From positions 62,001 through 126,000 of the forward strand of contig NZ_PTJA01000013.1 in NCBI RefSeq assembly GCF_002934545.1: a stretch of 64,000 nt of DNA, read 5' to 3'. The number at the start of each line of letters is the position of its first letter. Positions within the stretch are counted from its first letter, which is position 1. The DNA comes from Lacrimispora xylanisolvens (GTDB taxonomy: Bacteria; Bacillota; Clostridia; Lachnospirales; Lachnospiraceae). The notes beneath the pieces were generated by a model, which did no database searches, had not been told where the DNA came from, and saw only the letters and a list, made by a program, of their open reading frames with translations. The translations under genes and the position numbers were made by a program. Shown here in pieces: positions 37,417-49,539 of the stretch.

Positions 37417-37985
37417 TGATACTGCTGATTGATAATTATGACAGCTTCTCCTATAATCTGGTCCAGCTGTTCGGTTCCATTGAGCCGGATATAAAAGTTA
37501 TAAGAAATGACGAACTGACGGTAGATGAAATCCGCCTCCTGCACCCTTCCCATATCATACTTTCTCCCGGGCCGGGATACCCCAGGGATGCCGGTGTGTG
37601 CGAATATGTGGTAAAGGAGCTTGCCGGAACCGTTCCCATACTTGGTGTCTGTCTGGGGCACCAGGGGATCTGTGAGGTGTACGGGGCTCATATAACCCAC
37701 GCGAAAAAGCTGATGCATGGAAAACAGAGTCTGATTGACATTGACAACTCAGATCCCATTTTTAAGGGACTTCCAGATACAATCCCTGCTGCCCGATACC
37801 ATTCTCTGATCGCAGAAAAAGACTCCCTCCCGGACTGCCTGACTGTAATCGGAACGGATTCCATCGGAGAAGTCATGGCAGTGAAGCATAAAGAATATCC
37901 GGTCTACGGACTTCAGTTTCACCCGGAATCCATACTCACGCCAAATGGTATGACCATATTAAAAAATTTTCTGACCATTATATAA
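37416..37985 (+). CDS. trpG: anthranilate synthase component II (glutamine amidotransferase)
   Basis: 189 aa class I glutaminase that gives ammonia to TrpE. LIDNYDSFSYNLVQ, ILSPGPGYP, the nucleophile block LGVCLGHQGICE, and QFHPESILTPNG (His, Glu) complete the triad. It is separate from trpD, unlike in enterics. It may also serve folate synthesis, as some Firmicutes TrpG proteins do; no pab gene is in view. Confidence 0.96.
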   Translation: MILLIDNYDSFSYNLVQLFGSIEPDIKVIRNDELTVDEIRLLHPSHIILSPGPGYPRDAGVCEYVVKELAGTVPILGVCLGHQGICEVYGAHITHAKKLMHGKQSLIDIDNSDPIFKGLPDTIPAARYHSLIAEKDSLPDCLTVIGTDSIGEVMAVKHKEYPVYGLQFHPESILTPNGMTILKNFLTII

Positions 37986-37998
37986 AGGAGGTAACCCA

Positions 37999-39018
37999 AT
38001 GATTCAAGAAGCAATCCATGACGTAATTGAAGGGCAGGACTTGAGTTTTGAAGCGGCAAGAGAGGTTATGAATGAAATTATGAGCGGAGAAACAACTCCC
38101 GCCCAGATGGCAGCATTTTTAACGGCTCTTCGCATGAAAGGCGAGACCATAGATGAGATCACTGCCTGCGCGACTGTTATGAGAGAGAAAGCCATGAAAC
38201 TGGCTCCTGATTTTCCTGTTATTGATATCGTGGGCACAGGTGGGGATGAGGTGGGAACCTTTAATATCTCCACTACCAGCGCCTTTGTCGTGGCTGCAGG
38301 AGGCGTTCCGGTTGCAAAGCATGGGAACAGAAGCGTTTCCAGCAAAAGCGGCGCTGCGGACGTATTAGAACAGCTGGGAGTTAATTTAAGTCTGTCTGTA
38401 GAACAGTCTGGTAAGGTCTTAAAAGAGACTGGTATGTGTTTTCTCTTTGCACAGACTCATCATTCTTCCATGAGGTATGCAGGTCCTGTGAGAAAAGAGC
38501 TGGGTGTCCGTACCATTTTCAACATTCTGGGGCCTTTGTCAAATCCAGCTGGTGCTACCATGCAGCTGTTAGGTGTTTATGACAAAAAGCTGGTGGAACC
38601 CCTTGCACAGGTGTTAAGCAACCTGGGTGTGAAACGAGGGCTTGTTGTCTGCGGGTCAGACGGTCTGGATGAAGCAACAGTAACGGGTCCAACCCATGTC
38701 TGTGAGATCCGTTTCGGGGAGCTGATTCCCTATGAAATCACACCGGAACAGTTTTCCTTAAGCCGCAGCAGCTTATCCGATCTGCTTGGCGGAACCCCCG
38801 CGGAGAATGCAGTAATCACGAAAGAAATTTTAAACGGGACACTTCGCGGCCCCAAGAGGGATATTGTGATTTTAAATTCCGCTCTCAGCCTATACCTGGG
38901 TATTGATAACTGCACCATCTCTGACTGCATCAAAACTGCTGCTGACTTAATTGATTCCGGAAAAGCTGCTGCAAAGCTGGAGGAATTTGTGAACGCAGTA
39001 AATGAGGTGGCTTTATGA
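37999..39018 (+). CDS. trpD: anthranilate phosphoribosyltransferase
   Basis: 339 aa enzyme that attaches phosphoribose to anthranilate. IVGTGGDEVGTFNISTTSAF binds PRPP, AKHGNRSVSSKSGAADVLE binds the ribose phosphate, and MRYAGPVRKELGVRTIFNILGPLSNPA is the conserved substrate block. AAAGGAGGTAACCC lies before ATG 37999. Its stop overlaps the trpC start by 4 nt. Confidence 0.97.
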   Translation: MIQEAIHDVIEGQDLSFEAAREVMNEIMSGETTPAQMAAFLTALRMKGETIDEITACATVMREKAMKLAPDFPVIDIVGTGGDEVGTFNISTTSAFVVAAGGVPVAKHGNRSVSSKSGAADVLEQLGVNLSLSVEQSGKVLKETGMCFLFAQTHHSSMRYAGPVRKELGVRTIFNILGPLSNPAGATMQLLGVYDKKLVEPLAQVLSNLGVKRGLVVCGSDGLDEATVTGPTHVCEIRFGELIPYEITPEQFSLSRSSLSDLLGGTPAENAVITKEILNGTLRGPKRDIVILNSALSLYLGIDNCTISDCIKTAADLIDSGKAAAKLEEFVNAVNEVAL

Positions 39019-39821
39019 TCCTTGATACACTGGCGGCTGCCTCAAAACAGCGGGCTGAGAAGGCAAAAAAAGCGATTTCAGTAAGTCAGATGGAGGAAAT
39101 GGCATACATGGCATTTGAAGACGGAAATAGGGAGTGTGATTTTTCTTTTGAAAAAGCCATCTCCTCTCCCGGAATCTCCTTTATCTGTGAAGTAAAGCGA
39201 GCCTCCCCCTCTAAAGGAATGATTGCACCTGATTTTCCATACAGGGAAATTGCCATGGAATATGAAAAAGCCGGAGCTGATGCCATCTCTGTACTGACAG
39301 AACCGGATTATTTTCTTGGAAAAGGGGAATATTTAACCGAAATCAGCCAGTCGGTTTCCCTGCCTCTGCTAAGAAAGGATTTTACCGTTGATCCTTATCA
39401 GATCTTCGAAGCAAAGGTGCTTGGTGCTTCCGCAGTACTTCTCATCTGCGCCCTTCTGGATACGGAAAAGCTGAAAGAATACATGAAAATATGTGACAGC
39501 CTTGGACTCAGCGCTCTTGTTGAGGCTCATGACCAGGAAGAAATCCACAGTGCACTGTCAGCCGGAGCCCGCCTGATCGGAGTTAATAACCGGAATTTAA
39601 AGACATTTGAAGTGGACTTTGAAAATTCCATTCGTTTAAGGGGTCTGGTGCCTGCAGGAACTGCTTTTATTGCAGAAAGCGGAATACAGACCGCTGAAGA
39701 TGTAAAACGGCTGTATCAGGCGGGAGTTAACGGAGTCCTGATTGGAGAAAGTCTGATGCGCTCTCCTGATAAGAAAGCCATTTTACGGGAAATGAGGAAG
39801 GCTGCCAATGGTATACGCTGA
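39015..39821 (+). CDS. trpC: indole-3-glycerol-phosphate synthase
   Basis: 268 aa TIM barrel. ICEVKRASPSKGMIAPDF (catalytic Lys), SVLTEPDYFLG, LPLLRKDFTVDPYQIFEA, LVEAHDQEEI, IGVNNRNLKTFEVD and IAESGIQTAEDVKRL are the standard blocks. Monofunctional; trpF is a separate gene that begins 14 nt before trpC ends. Confidence 0.97.
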   Translation: MILDTLAAASKQRAEKAKKAISVSQMEEMAYMAFEDGNRECDFSFEKAISSPGISFICEVKRASPSKGMIAPDFPYREIAMEYEKAGADAISVLTEPDYFLGKGEYLTEISQSVSLPLLRKDFTVDPYQIFEAKVLGASAVLLICALLDTEKLKEYMKICDSLGLSALVEAHDQEEIHSALSAGARLIGVNNRNLKTFEVDFENSIRLRGLVPAGTAFIAESGIQTAEDVKRLYQAGVNGVLIGESLMRSPDKKAILREMRKAANGIR

Positions 39822-40491
39822 AAAGAAAATTAAAATCTGCGGTCTTACTGGGAAAGAAGATGTGCTCGCCCTTAACTGCTATAAACCAGACTATGCAGGG
39901 TTTGTTTTTGCCCCCGGGAAGCGGCAGCTTACCCACAGGCAAGCAGAGCTTTTAAGAAATGATTTGCTCCCGGAAATCCCCGCTGTGGGTGTCTTTGTAA
40001 ACAACCCAGCGGACGAAATCATTTCTCTTGTAAAAAGTGATATTATTCAGCTGATCCAGCTTCACGGGGATGAAAGTGAAGCGGAAATTCTGGAGCTGAA
40101 AGACAAATTAGACCGCCCGGTACCCATTATTAAAGCTATCCGGGTACAGTCAGCAGAGGAAATTTTAGAAGCGGAAACACTTTCAGCCGACTATCTGCTT
40201 CTTGACTCCTATGTCAAAGGAATTCAGGGCGGCAGCGGAACAAGCTTTGACTGGACCATGATACCACCCATAAAAAAGCCCTGGTTCCTGGCAGGCGGAG
40301 TCGGTATGGCGAACATAGAAGCCGCCCTTAAAACAGAGGCTTTCTGTCTGGATATCAGCAGTCTTGTTGAAACGGAAGGCAGAAAAGATCCGGAAAAAAT
40401 AAAAGAAATCATACAAACAGTAAGGAGTGTAAAATCATGTCAAAAGGAAGATTTGGACAGCACGGCGGACAATTTATCCCCGAAACGCTGA
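39808..40491 (+). CDS. trpF: phosphoribosylanthranilate isomerase
   Basis: 227 aa TIM barrel. [11 protein letters not shown] (catalytic Cys), [50 protein letters not shown] and FLAGGV are diagnostic. GAGGAAGGCTGCC in the trpC end serves as ribosome binding site. The frame runs 55 nt into trpB, adding about 18 residues (from [10 protein letters not shown] on) beyond the point where TrpF would be expected to stop; these are out-of-frame trpB sequence and probably recent. Confidence 0.95.
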   Translation: MVYAEKKIKICGLTGKEDVLALNCYKPDYAGFVFAPGKRQLTHRQAELLRNDLLPEIPAVGVFVNNPADEIISLVKSDIIQLIQLHGDESEAEILELKDKLDRPVPIIKAIRVQSAEEILEAETLSADYLLLDSYVKGIQGGSGTSFDWTMIPPIKKPWFLAGGVGMANIEAALKTEAFCLDISSLVETEGRKDPEKIKEIIQTVRSVKSCQKEDLDSTADNLSPKR

Positions 40492-41621
40492 TGAATGCAG
40501 TGACGGAACTGGAGAAAGCATACAATGCCTGTATGCAGGATGAGGAATTTCTTGCAGAGTTAAAGGCACTTCATGAAACATACACAGGAAGACCATCTCT
40601 TTTGTACTACGCAGAAAAAATGACTGAGGATCTTGGCGGTGCAAAGATTTATTTAAAACGGGAAGATTTAAACCACACCGGATCTCATAAAATCAACAAT
40701 GCACTGGGGCAGGTTCTCCTGGCTAAGAAAATGGGAAAAACCCGTGTTATTGCAGAAACCGGTGCAGGCCAGCACGGCGTGGCTACTGCTACTGCTGCAG
40801 CCTTAATGGGAATGGAATGCGAAATCTTCATGGGAAAAGAGGATACGGACCGCCAGGCATTAAATGTATTTCGTATGGAGCTTTTGGGTGCCAAGGTTCA
40901 TCCGGTTACCAGCGGAACCCAGACATTAAAGGATGCGGTAAATGAAACCCTTCGGGAATGGACCAACCGGGTGGAGGATACCCACTATGTTCTGGGTTCC
41001 GTTATGGGACCTCACCCATTTCCCACCATTGTACGTGATTTCCAAAGCATCATCGGTAAAGAAGTCAGGGAACAGATTCTGAAAGCAGAAGGAAAGCTGC
41101 CCGATATGCTTATCGCATGCGTGGGCGGCGGCAGCAATGCCATGGGCCTGTTCTATGATTTTATCGGAGACAGCTCTGTTAAGCTGGTAGGCTGTGAAGC
41201 TGCCGGACACGGTATTGACACTGATAAAAATGCTGCTACTATTTCTACCGGAACCGTAGGAATCTTCCATGGAATGAAATCCTATTTCTGCCAGGATGAG
41301 TACGGACAGATCGCTCCTGTATACTCGATCTCTGCAGGGCTTGACTATCCGGGAATCGGGCCGGAGCACGCCGCACTGTTTGACACAGGAAGGGCTGATT
41401 ATGTTCCTGTCACTGACAGGGAAGCAGTGGATGCATTTGAATATTTGTCCCGAAAAGAAGGTATCATTCCTGCCATTGAAAGCGCTCATGCAATCGCCTA
41501 TGCCAGAAAGATTGCGCCTTCTATGGGAAAAGACCAGATTATCGTCATCAACTTATCCGGCCGCGGAGACAAGGATGTGGCCGCAATTGCTCGTTACAAG
41601 GGGGTAGAAATCTATGAGTAG
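40437..41621 (+). CDS. trpB: tryptophan synthase beta chain
   Basis: 394 aa PLP enzyme joining indole and serine. [15 protein letters not shown], the PLP lysine in [37 protein letters not shown] and the phosphate loop [12 protein letters not shown] are all present (TrpB1 type). AAGGAGTGTAAAATC inside trpF is the ribosome binding site. Overlaps trpA by 8 nt. Confidence 0.98.
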   Translation: MSKGRFGQHGGQFIPETLMNAVTELEKAYNACMQDEEFLAELKALHETYTGRPSLLYYAEKMTEDLGGAKIYLKREDLNHTGSHKINNALGQVLLAKKMGKTRVIAETGAGQHGVATATAAALMGMECEIFMGKEDTDRQALNVFRMELLGAKVHPVTSGTQTLKDAVNETLREWTNRVEDTHYVLGSVMGPHPFPTIVRDFQSIIGKEVREQILKAEGKLPDMLIACVGGGSNAMGLFYDFIGDSSVKLVGCEAAGHGIDTDKNAATISTGTVGIFHGMKSYFCQDEYGQIAPVYSISAGLDYPGIGPEHAALFDTGRADYVPVTDREAVDAFEYLSRKEGIIPAIESAHAIAYARKIAPSMGKDQIIVINLSGRGDKDVAAIARYKGVEIYE

Positions 41622-42387
41622 AATCAGTGAAGCATTTTCAAAAGGAAAAGCATTTATTCCGTTTATTACCGCCGGCGATCCGGATCTTACCGTTACAGAG
41701 CAGCTGGTTCCTGCCATGGCGGAGGCAGGTGCTGATATGATAGAACTGGGAATTCCTTTTTCTGACCCGGTTGCAGAGGGAATCGTGATCCAGGAAGCAG
41801 ACCAGCGTGCTCTTGCCGCTGGCACGACTGCAGATAAAATTTTCGAATCTGTCTCCCGCATACGGCAAAAAACAAATGTCCCTCTGGCGTTTATGACTTA
41901 CATTAATCCCATATTTGTATATGGAAGTGAGCGTTTTATTAAAAATGCAGCAGAAAGCGGCATAGATGCTCTTATCGTGCCCGATATGCCGTTTGAGGAA
42001 AAAGAGGAACTTCATCCCATCTGCCGGAAGTACGGAATTGACTTGATATCCCTCATTGCACCTACTTCTAAGGAGCGGATTACCGCCATTGCATCGGAAG
42101 CAGAGGGATTTGTTTACTGCGTTTCTTCCATGGGCGTAACCGGCGTAAGAAAAGAAATCACCTCGGATATCGGCGATATGGTTTCTCTTGTGAAAGCCTC
42201 CAGGGACCTGCCCTGTGCCATCGGTTTTGGAATTTCCACACCAGAGCAGGCAAAGGAATTAAGTAAATATGCAGATGGCATCATTGTGGGAAGCGCCATT
42301 GTAAAGCTGGCAGCTTTACATGGCAAAGATTGTGTAGAACCAATCTGTGACTACATAAGAGAGATGAAATCTGCCATAACGAAATGA
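41614..42387 (+). CDS. trpA: tryptophan synthase alpha chain
   Basis: 257 aa TIM barrel that releases indole from indole-glycerol phosphate. FITAGDPDL, the block [44 protein letters not shown] and the phosphate site [13 protein letters not shown] and IIVGSAIV are seen. The Glu49 equivalent is Glu44; the second catalytic acid, Asp60 in Salmonella, aligns with Glu55 here (DPVAEG rather than DPLADG), and the next residue is Ile instead of Pro. Last gene of the trp operon. Confidence 0.96.
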   Translation: MSRISEAFSKGKAFIPFITAGDPDLTVTEQLVPAMAEAGADMIELGIPFSDPVAEGIVIQEADQRALAAGTTADKIFESVSRIRQKTNVPLAFMTYINPIFVYGSERFIKNAAESGIDALIVPDMPFEEKEELHPICRKYGIDLISLIAPTSKERITAIASEAEGFVYCVSSMGVTGVRKEITSDIGDMVSLVKASRDLPCAIGFGISTPEQAKELSKYADGIIVGSAIVKLAALHGKDCVEPICDYIREMKSAITK

Positions 42388-42429
42388 TAATCCACTTGAC
42401 ATCCATATGTACCGGTGCTACACTAGTGC

Positions 42430-42522
42430 CACAAGAGGGAGCTCGTATGCGGGCTGAGAGGAAGTGATCAACTTCGACCTTTATAACCTGATTTGGGTAA
42501 TGCCAACGTAGGGATTTATACA
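42430..42522 (+). ncRNA. TPP riboswitch (THI element)
   Basis: The thi-box is clear: GGGAGCTCGTATGCGGGCTGAGAGG, then GACCTTTATAACCTGATTTGG, then GTAATGCCAACGTAGGGA. The aptamer binds thiamine pyrophosphate and controls thiC. A terminator follows at 42541-42574. Confidence 0.96.
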
Positions 42523-42540
42523 AGACGGATGTATCTATCT

Positions 42541-42574
42541 GGGCCTGTACCTATTTGGTATGGGCTCTTTTTTT
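42541..42574 (+). terminator. TPP riboswitch terminator
   Basis: GGGCCTGTACC (42541-42551) pairs over 11 positions (some G-T) with GGTATGGGCTC (42557-42567), then seven T. It should form when TPP is bound. Confidence 0.88.
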
Positions 42575-42616
42575 GTCCTGTGCCATAAATCCCTTCAAAA
42601 TGAAGGAGGACTACAT

Positions 42617-43924
42617 ATGAATTACACCACACAGATGGATGCCGCAAGAAAAGGCATTCTGACCAGAGAAATGGAAGCTACAGCGAAAAAAGAGGGAATG
42701 AAACCAGAAGAATTAATGGTGCTGGTAGCCGAAGGCAAGGCAGTCATCCCTGCTAACAAACACCATAGCTGCCTAGATCCAAACGCCATCGGTTCCATGC
42801 TAAAAACAAAAATCAACGTGAATCTTGGTACATCCAGAGATTTAAACGACATGGATTTAGAGCTGAAAAAGGTTGAGGATGCAGTTTTAATGGGAGCGGA
42901 ATCCATTATGGATTTAAGTTCCTTTGGAGATACCAGGAAATTCAGAAAAAGGCTGACAAGCCAGTGCCCAGCCATGATTGGAACTGTGCCGATCTATGAT
43001 GCCGTAGTTTATTATCATAAACCTCTTAAGGAAATAACTTCTGAGGAATGGATTCAGATTGTGGAAATGCATGCGTTAGACGGAGTGGATTTCATGACCA
43101 TCCACGTGGGCATCAACAGGCAGACGGCTCACCGTTTTAAAGAGGCGAAACGTCTGACTAATATAGTTTCCAGAGGCGGCTCCATCATATTCGCCTGGAT
43201 GGAGATGACGGGAAATGAAAACCCATTTTATGAGCACTTTGACCGCATTCTGGAAATCTGCCGGGAACATGATGTCACATTAAGTCTTGGAGACGCCTGC
43301 CGTCCAGGCTGTATTGAAGATGCCTCCGATATTTCCCAGATCGAAGAACTGGTAACACTGGGGGAACTGACCCGTCGTGCCTGGGAAAAGGATGTACAGG
43401 TAATTATTGAAGGGCCCGGACATATGCCTCTTGACCAGATTGCCGCCAATATGAAGATTCAGCAGACCATCTGCAAAGGCGCTCCGTTCTATGTATTAGG
43501 GCCTCTGGTTACAGACATTGCTCCCGGATACGATCACATTACCGCAGCCATTGGAGGTGCCATAGCCGCTGCTGCCGGAGCTTCTTTCCTCTGCTACGTG
43601 ACCCCTGCGGAACATCTAAGACTTCCTGATGCCGATGATGTGAAGGAAGGCATTATTTCTGCGCGGATCGCCGCCCATGCTGCTGACCTGGCAAAGGGCA
43701 TCAAAGGAGCGAAGGAGTGGGATCACCAGATGAGTGATGCAAGAAAACGCCTTGATTGGGAAGCTATGTTTAATCTGGCCATTGATCCGGAAAAAGCCAG
43801 AAGGTACCGTGCATCCTCTAAACCAGAGAAGGAAGATACCTGTTCCATGTGCGGCAACTTCTGTGCAATGAAAAATATGAACCGGATTTTAGACGGAGAA
43901 ATTGTCAACATCTATGATGAATGA
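42617..43924 (+). CDS. thiC: phosphomethylpyrimidine synthase ThiC
   Basis: 435 aa radical SAM enzyme turning aminoimidazole ribotide into HMP-P for thiamine. [19 protein letters not shown] at the start, [52 protein letters not shown] and the C-terminal cluster motif [10 protein letters not shown] (CX2CX4C). ATG 42617 with AAGGAGG is chosen; a longer frame from 42560 would lie in the terminator. Confidence 0.97.
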   Translation: MNYTTQMDAARKGILTREMEATAKKEGMKPEELMVLVAEGKAVIPANKHHSCLDPNAIGSMLKTKINVNLGTSRDLNDMDLELKKVEDAVLMGAESIMDLSSFGDTRKFRKRLTSQCPAMIGTVPIYDAVVYYHKPLKEITSEEWIQIVEMHALDGVDFMTIHVGINRQTAHRFKEAKRLTNIVSRGGSIIFAWMEMTGNENPFYEHFDRILEICREHDVTLSLGDACRPGCIEDASDISQIEELVTLGELTRRAWEKDVQVIIEGPGHMPLDQIAANMKIQQTICKGAPFYVLGPLVTDIAPGYDHITAAIGGAIAAAAGASFLCYVTPAEHLRLPDADDVKEGIISARIAAHAADLAKGIKGAKEWDHQMSDARKRLDWEAMFNLAIDPEKARRYRASSKPEKEDTCSMCGNFCAMKNMNRILDGEIVNIYDE

Positions 43925-43948
43925 GATTGACTTGGAAGGAGTAAAGAC

Positions 43949-44500
43949 ATGTATTCAAAAACAGACTCGGGCAAAACAGCCATGGCCCGGATATCTTCGG
44001 GAGTTACAATAAAAAAACTGGCAGCAAGTGGAATGCTTGTGGCACTTACTGTTACACTTTCCGGCTTTTCCATTCCCATTGGTGCCTCTAAATGCTTTCC
44101 CATTCAGCACCTGGTAAATGTCCTTGCAGGAGTATTTTTAGGCCCCACTTACGGTGTTGCCATGGCATTTACCTCATCTCTGATCAGAAACTTATCCGGT
44201 ACCGGAACCCTTCTTGCATTTCCAGGAAGCATGGTAGGGGCAATTTTCAGTGCGCTTCTGTTTCAAAAGACCGGAAAACTTCTATGGGCTTACGTAGGAG
44301 AAATTACCGGGACAGGGCTCATCGGAGCAATTCTCTGCTATCCGGTTGCGACGCTGATACTTGGCAAGGATGTTGCGGTTTACTTCTTTGTAATTCCTTT
44401 TTTGATGAGCACTGTATGCGGAACTGTATTTGCCGCATTCTTATTAGAAACATTTCGCAGACTTGGACTGCTCTCCTATCTGCGACAGCTCATTAGCTGA
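43949..44500 (+). CDS. thiW: ThiW, ECF transporter S component
   Basis: 183 aa hydrophobic protein with about five to six helices (VALTVTLSGFSIPIGASKCFPIQHLVN, GVFLGPTYGVAMAFTSSLIRNL, GTLLAFPGSMVGAIFSALLF). ThiW proteins are substrate-binding units of ECF transporters for a thiazole precursor of thiamine; they use shared EcfAAT, not encoded here. 24 nt after thiC and under the same TPP riboswitch. Confidence 0.9.
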   Translation: MYSKTDSGKTAMARISSGVTIKKLAASGMLVALTVTLSGFSIPIGASKCFPIQHLVNVLAGVFLGPTYGVAMAFTSSLIRNLSGTGTLLAFPGSMVGAIFSALLFQKTGKLLWAYVGEITGTGLIGAILCYPVATLILGKDVAVYFFVIPFLMSTVCGTVFAAFLLETFRRLGLLSYLRQLIS

Positions 44501-44510
44501 TGGCTTCTGG

Positions 44511-44539
44511 TTGACAAAAAGTACCTGCTGCAATAAGAT
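44511..44539 (+). promoter_or_regulatory. promoter ahead of the methyltransferase leader
   Basis: TTGACA (44511-44516), 17 bp, TAAGAT (44534-44539). It starts a leader of about 250 nt before the methyltransferase. Confidence 0.65.
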
Positions 44540-44795
44540 TAAGAGGTAAACAAATATAAAAGAGGTGAAGAAATCCCGGCATGTCCGATGTTTTGAATTC
44601 ACGGCATGGATATCGCTGGAAGTGAGTAAATAAATCAACGAAACAGATGAAAAATAACAAGCTGATCTTTCAGCCTTATTTTCGTGTCTGCTTTTATGAT
44701 TTTATTTACTCTCAGTCTTTTCTTTCTCTATTTAAGAATAGCCGCGGAGTAATTTCCGCGGCTATTCTTTTACCAATTTTTAAGGAGGCCTTACT
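44540..44795 (+). promoter_or_regulatory. leader with small ORFs and hairpins before the methyltransferase
   Basis: 256 bp with no sizeable gene of its own. Small frames: 44581-44625 (14 codons, ending HGYRWK) with an AGAGGTGA box somewhat far upstream, and 44647-44823 (58 codons) that reads through the terminator and overlaps the methyltransferase start. A hairpin AAAATAACAAGCTG / CAGCCTTATTTT (about 44651-44682) precedes the 14-bp terminator stem at 44734. The layout suggests attenuation, but the signal is unknown. Confidence 0.5.
44734..44772 (+). terminator. perfect 14-bp terminator in the methyltransferase leader
   Basis: AAGAATAGCCGCGG (44734-44747) pairs perfectly with CCGCGGCTATTCTT (44756-44769), followed by TTTT overlap. 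It lies only 24 bp before the methyltransferase start. Confidence 0.85.
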
Positions 44796-45626
44796 ATGCT
44801 GTATGAAATCAAAGAATTATTAAAACGTCCTGAATTATATCAGGAAACCAGTATTCCTTTTTGGGATGATGAATACATCTCAAAGCAAATGCTAAAATCC
44901 CATCTGGATCCGGAATTTAATGGAGCCAGCCGTAAAATGGCTTTTATTGAAAAATCAGCGAAATGGATTGCCGACACGGTTCCGCCCAAAGACTATCCCC
45001 TTCTGCTTGACTTGGGGTGCGGTCCCGGAATTTATGGGGAATTCTTCTCAAGGGCCGGATATCAGGTAACCGGAGTGGATTTTTCCTCTCGTTCCATTGA
45101 TTACGCAAAAAAGTCAGCAGCTAAAAAGAATTTGAACATCAATTATTTTTATCAGAACTACCTTTCCCTTGAATTAAACCCCAAGTTTGATTTTGCCGTT
45201 ATGATTTACTGCGATTACGGTGCTCTTTCTACGGAGAAAAGAAAAATAGTTTTAAAACAGGTTTATGATCATCTGAAGCCTGGGGGAAAATTCTTATTTG
45301 ACGCCTTTTCCATAAATGAGTTCCATGCTTTCCAGGAAAAACAGGTATGGGAGATCCAGGAAAGAAACGGCTTCTGGCGGGAGGATGGATATGTTGAACT
45401 AAAAAGATGCTGTAAGTATCCTGAACATGCAACACTGGATCAATACGTTATTATATCCAGTGCAGAGGCTTCCGTTTACCATCTCTGGAATACTTATTAT
45501 ACAGAAGGCACACTATTAAAAGAGGTGAAAGAATCAGGATTTAAAGAATGCGGTATATATTCAGACGTGTGTGGCACTCCATGGAATAACGAGAGCCGCA
45601 CAATTGCAGTGATTTTAGAAAAATAA
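44796..45626 (+). CDS. class I SAM-dependent methyltransferase
   Basis: 276 aa. Motif I is LLDLGCGPGIYGEFFS at about residue 69, followed by YQVTGVDFSS (acidic ribose contact), FDFAVMIYCDYGALS and LKPGGKFLFDAFS (post-motif), a Methyltransf_11/25-like fold. The N-terminal 40 residues and C-terminal about 70 residues are outside the core. TTTTTAAGGAGGCC precedes ATG 44796. The substrate is not predictable. The attenuator-like leader hints at inducible expression, as seen with some resistance methyltransferases, but nothing in the protein proves this. Confidence 0.87.
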   Translation: MLYEIKELLKRPELYQETSIPFWDDEYISKQMLKSHLDPEFNGASRKMAFIEKSAKWIADTVPPKDYPLLLDLGCGPGIYGEFFSRAGYQVTGVDFSSRSIDYAKKSAAKKNLNINYFYQNYLSLELNPKFDFAVMIYCDYGALSTEKRKIVLKQVYDHLKPGGKFLFDAFSINEFHAFQEKQVWEIQERNGFWREDGYVELKRCCKYPEHATLDQYVIISSAEASVYHLWNTYYTEGTLLKEVKESGFKECGIYSDVCGTPWNNESRTIAVILEK

Positions 45627-45630
45627 AAAG

Positions 45631-45654
45631 GGGGAGGTGCTTATGCATCTCCCT
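45631..45654. terminator. terminator between the methyltransferase and the kinase remnant
   Basis: GGGGAGGTGC pairs with GCATCTCCCT around TTAT. The minus strand has the better T run (CCCCCTTTTTATTTTTC), so it chiefly ends leftward transcripts. Confidence 0.75.
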
Positions 45655-45722
45655 CATCTCTCTATCTTTCTGTATTAAATTCGTAACTCATAGAACAGAA
45701 ACTGATGAATGTATGCCCTGTT

Positions 45723-46265
45723 CTAAACAAGCAATCCGTCTACGGTGCTTTTCAATCTTTTTAAATCCTTGTCCAGATCTCGATACATTTCCACATAATA
45801 TGGATAGAGCTTATCGTATGCATTTACCCACTCATCGATTGGCTGAATAATCTCATTTACTTTAACAATCTGTTCCACTGCTTTGGTAAGATCCGGAAAA
45901 ACTCCTACCTTATGTCCAACAATCAATGCATCTCCCACCGGAACATCTCCCGAAGTTTCATCCAGAAGATATACAGGCATCTTTAGCATGGAGGCTTTGA
46001 TCTGGGCCCATGTACGGCTCTTTGCTCCACCACCGCAAATACGAAGCACATCTGCTTTTGCACCGGATTCTTTAACTGTTTCCACTACATGGCGAAGGGA
46101 ATAGGACGTCCCTTCAAAAATGGACCGGATTAGATCTGACCGCTTCATGTCCAGCCCCATTCCAATCAGCATTCCTCTGGCATAATTGTTCCACAAAGGT
46201 GCTCTTTCACCCAGAAGATAGGGAAAAAAGAAAATCCCGTTGGATCCCGGTCTGGATTCATCATT
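45723..46265 (-). pseudogene. C-terminal remnant of an FGGY carbohydrate kinase
   Basis: About 180 codons homologous to the second FGGY domain of xylulokinase-like sugar kinases: GSNGIFFFPYLLGERAPLW, RSIFEGTSYSLRHVVE, RICGGGAKSRTWAQIKASML and VPVGDALIVGHKVG. The first domain of about 310 residues, with the phosphate-binding loop, is missing. The frame opens right after a TAA (46296-46298) within the lacZ terminator and has no plausible ATG; the only internal start-like codon is a TTG at 46196. No intact half is found elsewhere in the window. A decayed gene truncated at its 5' end, probably by rearrangement next to lacZ. Confidence 0.8.
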
Positions 46266-46282
46266 TATAGGGAAAAATAATC

Positions 46283-46312
46283 TGAGGGGAGGTGTTTATT
46301 CACCTCCCCTCA
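46283..46312 (-). terminator. terminator of lacZ
   Basis: TGAGGGGAGGTG (46283-46294) pairs perfectly with CACCTCCCCTCA (46301-46312); the minus strand continues AGATTATTTTT. Confidence 0.88.
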
Positions 46313-46344
46313 TTTCTACCATTTCGTATTTATTTCATGAAATC

Positions 46345-49494
<3,150 letters not shown>

Positions 49495-49495
<1 letters not shown>

Positions 49496-49532
49496 ATAAA
49501 AAAAGAAAAGAGACGGAGCTGACCGTCTCTTA
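49495..49532 (-). terminator. terminator of the LysM protein gene
   Basis: AAGAGACGG (from 49508) pairs with CCGTCTCTT (to 49531) around AGCTGA; the minus strand then has a T-rich run (49495-49506). Confidence 0.82.
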
Positions 49533-49539
49533 AATCTGT

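Noticed and set aside
40926-41489. 187-codon open frame on the minus strand
   Set aside because: Lies fully antisense to trpB, has no ribosome binding site and no recognisable domain.
44647-44823. Protein-coding gene of 58 codons
   Set aside because: No ribosome binding site, reads through a terminator and overlaps the methyltransferase; kept only as a leader finding.
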